Below the pieces are notes generated by a model. That model did not search any database and was not told the origin of the DNA. It saw only the letters and a program-made list of their open reading frames with translations. A DNA stretch of 5,832 nt from contig CALFVE010000229.1 in NCBI GenBank assembly GCA_937928475.1, positions 1 to 5,832 of the forward strand. The letters run 5' to 3'. Made by a program: the position numbers and the translations under genes. Positions 5,619 to 5,832 of the stretch are shown here, piece after piece (the first letter of the stretch is position 1; the number at the start of each line of letters is the position of its first letter). This DNA is from an uncultured bacterium. Its GTDB lineage: Bacteria > Armatimonadota > Zipacnadia > Zipacnadales > Zipacnadaceae.

Positions 5619-5832
5619 CGCAGGCTTCCAGCCTGCGTCTCCGCGTAGCGCAGGTTTCCAGCCTGCGTCCGCCTGGAGGCCATCCCCGGGGCAGGCAGGG
5701 ATGCCTGCCCTACGCGCTGGCTGCCGCATGGCGCAGACTTCCAGCCGGCGGTATCGCGTGGCGCAGGCTTCCTAGCCTGCGTGCCCGCGTGGCGCAGGCT
5801 TCCAGCCTGCCTCCGCACCCAGCGGAGGCCAT
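5619..5832. repeat. Repeat cluster B, composite palindromes running off the window
   Basis: The cluster begins 56 nt after the hexuloisomerase stop. Type-2 units (arms CGCAGGCT and AGCCTGCG) lie at 5619-5637, 5649-5667 (one arm change), 5732-5750 (degenerate), 5762-5781 (loop TCCT) and 5793-5810 (last arm base lost). One type-1 unit with perfect 8-nt arms lies at 5690-5709 (GGCAGGCA, loop GGGA, TGCCTGCC). GGAGGCCAT occurs at 5675-5683 and 5824-5832. A further hairpin pairs CCTCCGC (5810-5816) with GCGGAGG (5822-5828). Type-2 units carry the CCGCGT(A/G)GCG flank on their left, so the whole set is reversed relative to cluster A. The stretch 5563-5618 shows nothing clear. Ending on GGAGGCCAT suggests that the array continues beyond the window. 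Confidence 0.88.

Noticed and set aside
3567..5832. Composite transposon bounded by inverted repeats
   Set aside because: The bounding clusters are inverted relatives of each other, but no transposase, integrase or target-site duplication is visible and the enclosed genes are metabolic. I keep the inverted-repeat observation without calling a transposon.

Overview
The window is GC-rich DNA (roughly two-thirds G+C by eye) from a bacterium. It carries five complete protein genes, all on the + strand, separated by gaps of 110 to 267 nt. Every gene has its own Shine-Dalgarno-like sequence, although the one before the last gene is weak. No rRNA, tRNA, CRISPR array, transposase or clear rho-independent terminator is visible. 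The content (intracellular GH51 arabinofuranosidase, xylose-isomerase-like sugar isomerase/epimerase, ferredoxin-nitroreductase, URO-D-like protein, 6-phospho-3-hexuloisomerase) and the many short GC-rich palindromes between genes fit an uncultured or environmental sugar-degrading lineage such as Chloroflexota (Anaerolineae-like) or Armatimonadota. That placement is an impression from gene style, not a demonstrated affiliation.

Layout: positions 99-1586 encode a GH51 alpha-L-arabinofuranosidase with both catalytic glutamates. The 110-nt gap after it is mostly an array of ten 7-nt units (1607-1676), followed by an AGGAGG site and a sugar isomerase/epimerase TIM-barrel gene (1697-2497). A 187-nt gap holds a pair of strong GC hairpins (2517-2562) that can also pair with each other. 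Next is a fusion of two [4Fe-4S] clusters to a nitroreductase domain (2685-3551). Repeat cluster A (3567-3770) leads into a URO-D/cobalamin-methyltransferase-like gene (3819-4820). After a 181-nt gap comes a 6-phospho-3-hexuloisomerase (5002-5562), and repeat cluster B (5619-5832) runs to the window edge.

Functionally, the first two genes suggest release of arabinose from plant arabinan or arabinoxylan oligosaccharides and conversion of a sugar or sugar acid. The hexuloisomerase links hexulose phosphate and fructose 6-phosphate, as in the ribulose monophosphate pathway, but its usual partner (hexulose-6-phosphate synthase) is not in the window. The nitroreductase and URO-D-like proteins have unknown substrates. 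A single pathway joining all five is not demonstrated.

The most notable non-coding structure is the pair of repeat clusters. Two palindrome types, pointing in opposite directions and joined by a GGCCTCC motif, form a BIME-like composite. Cluster B is an inverted, partly diverged relative of cluster A, and the two bracket the URO-D-like and hexuloisomerase genes.
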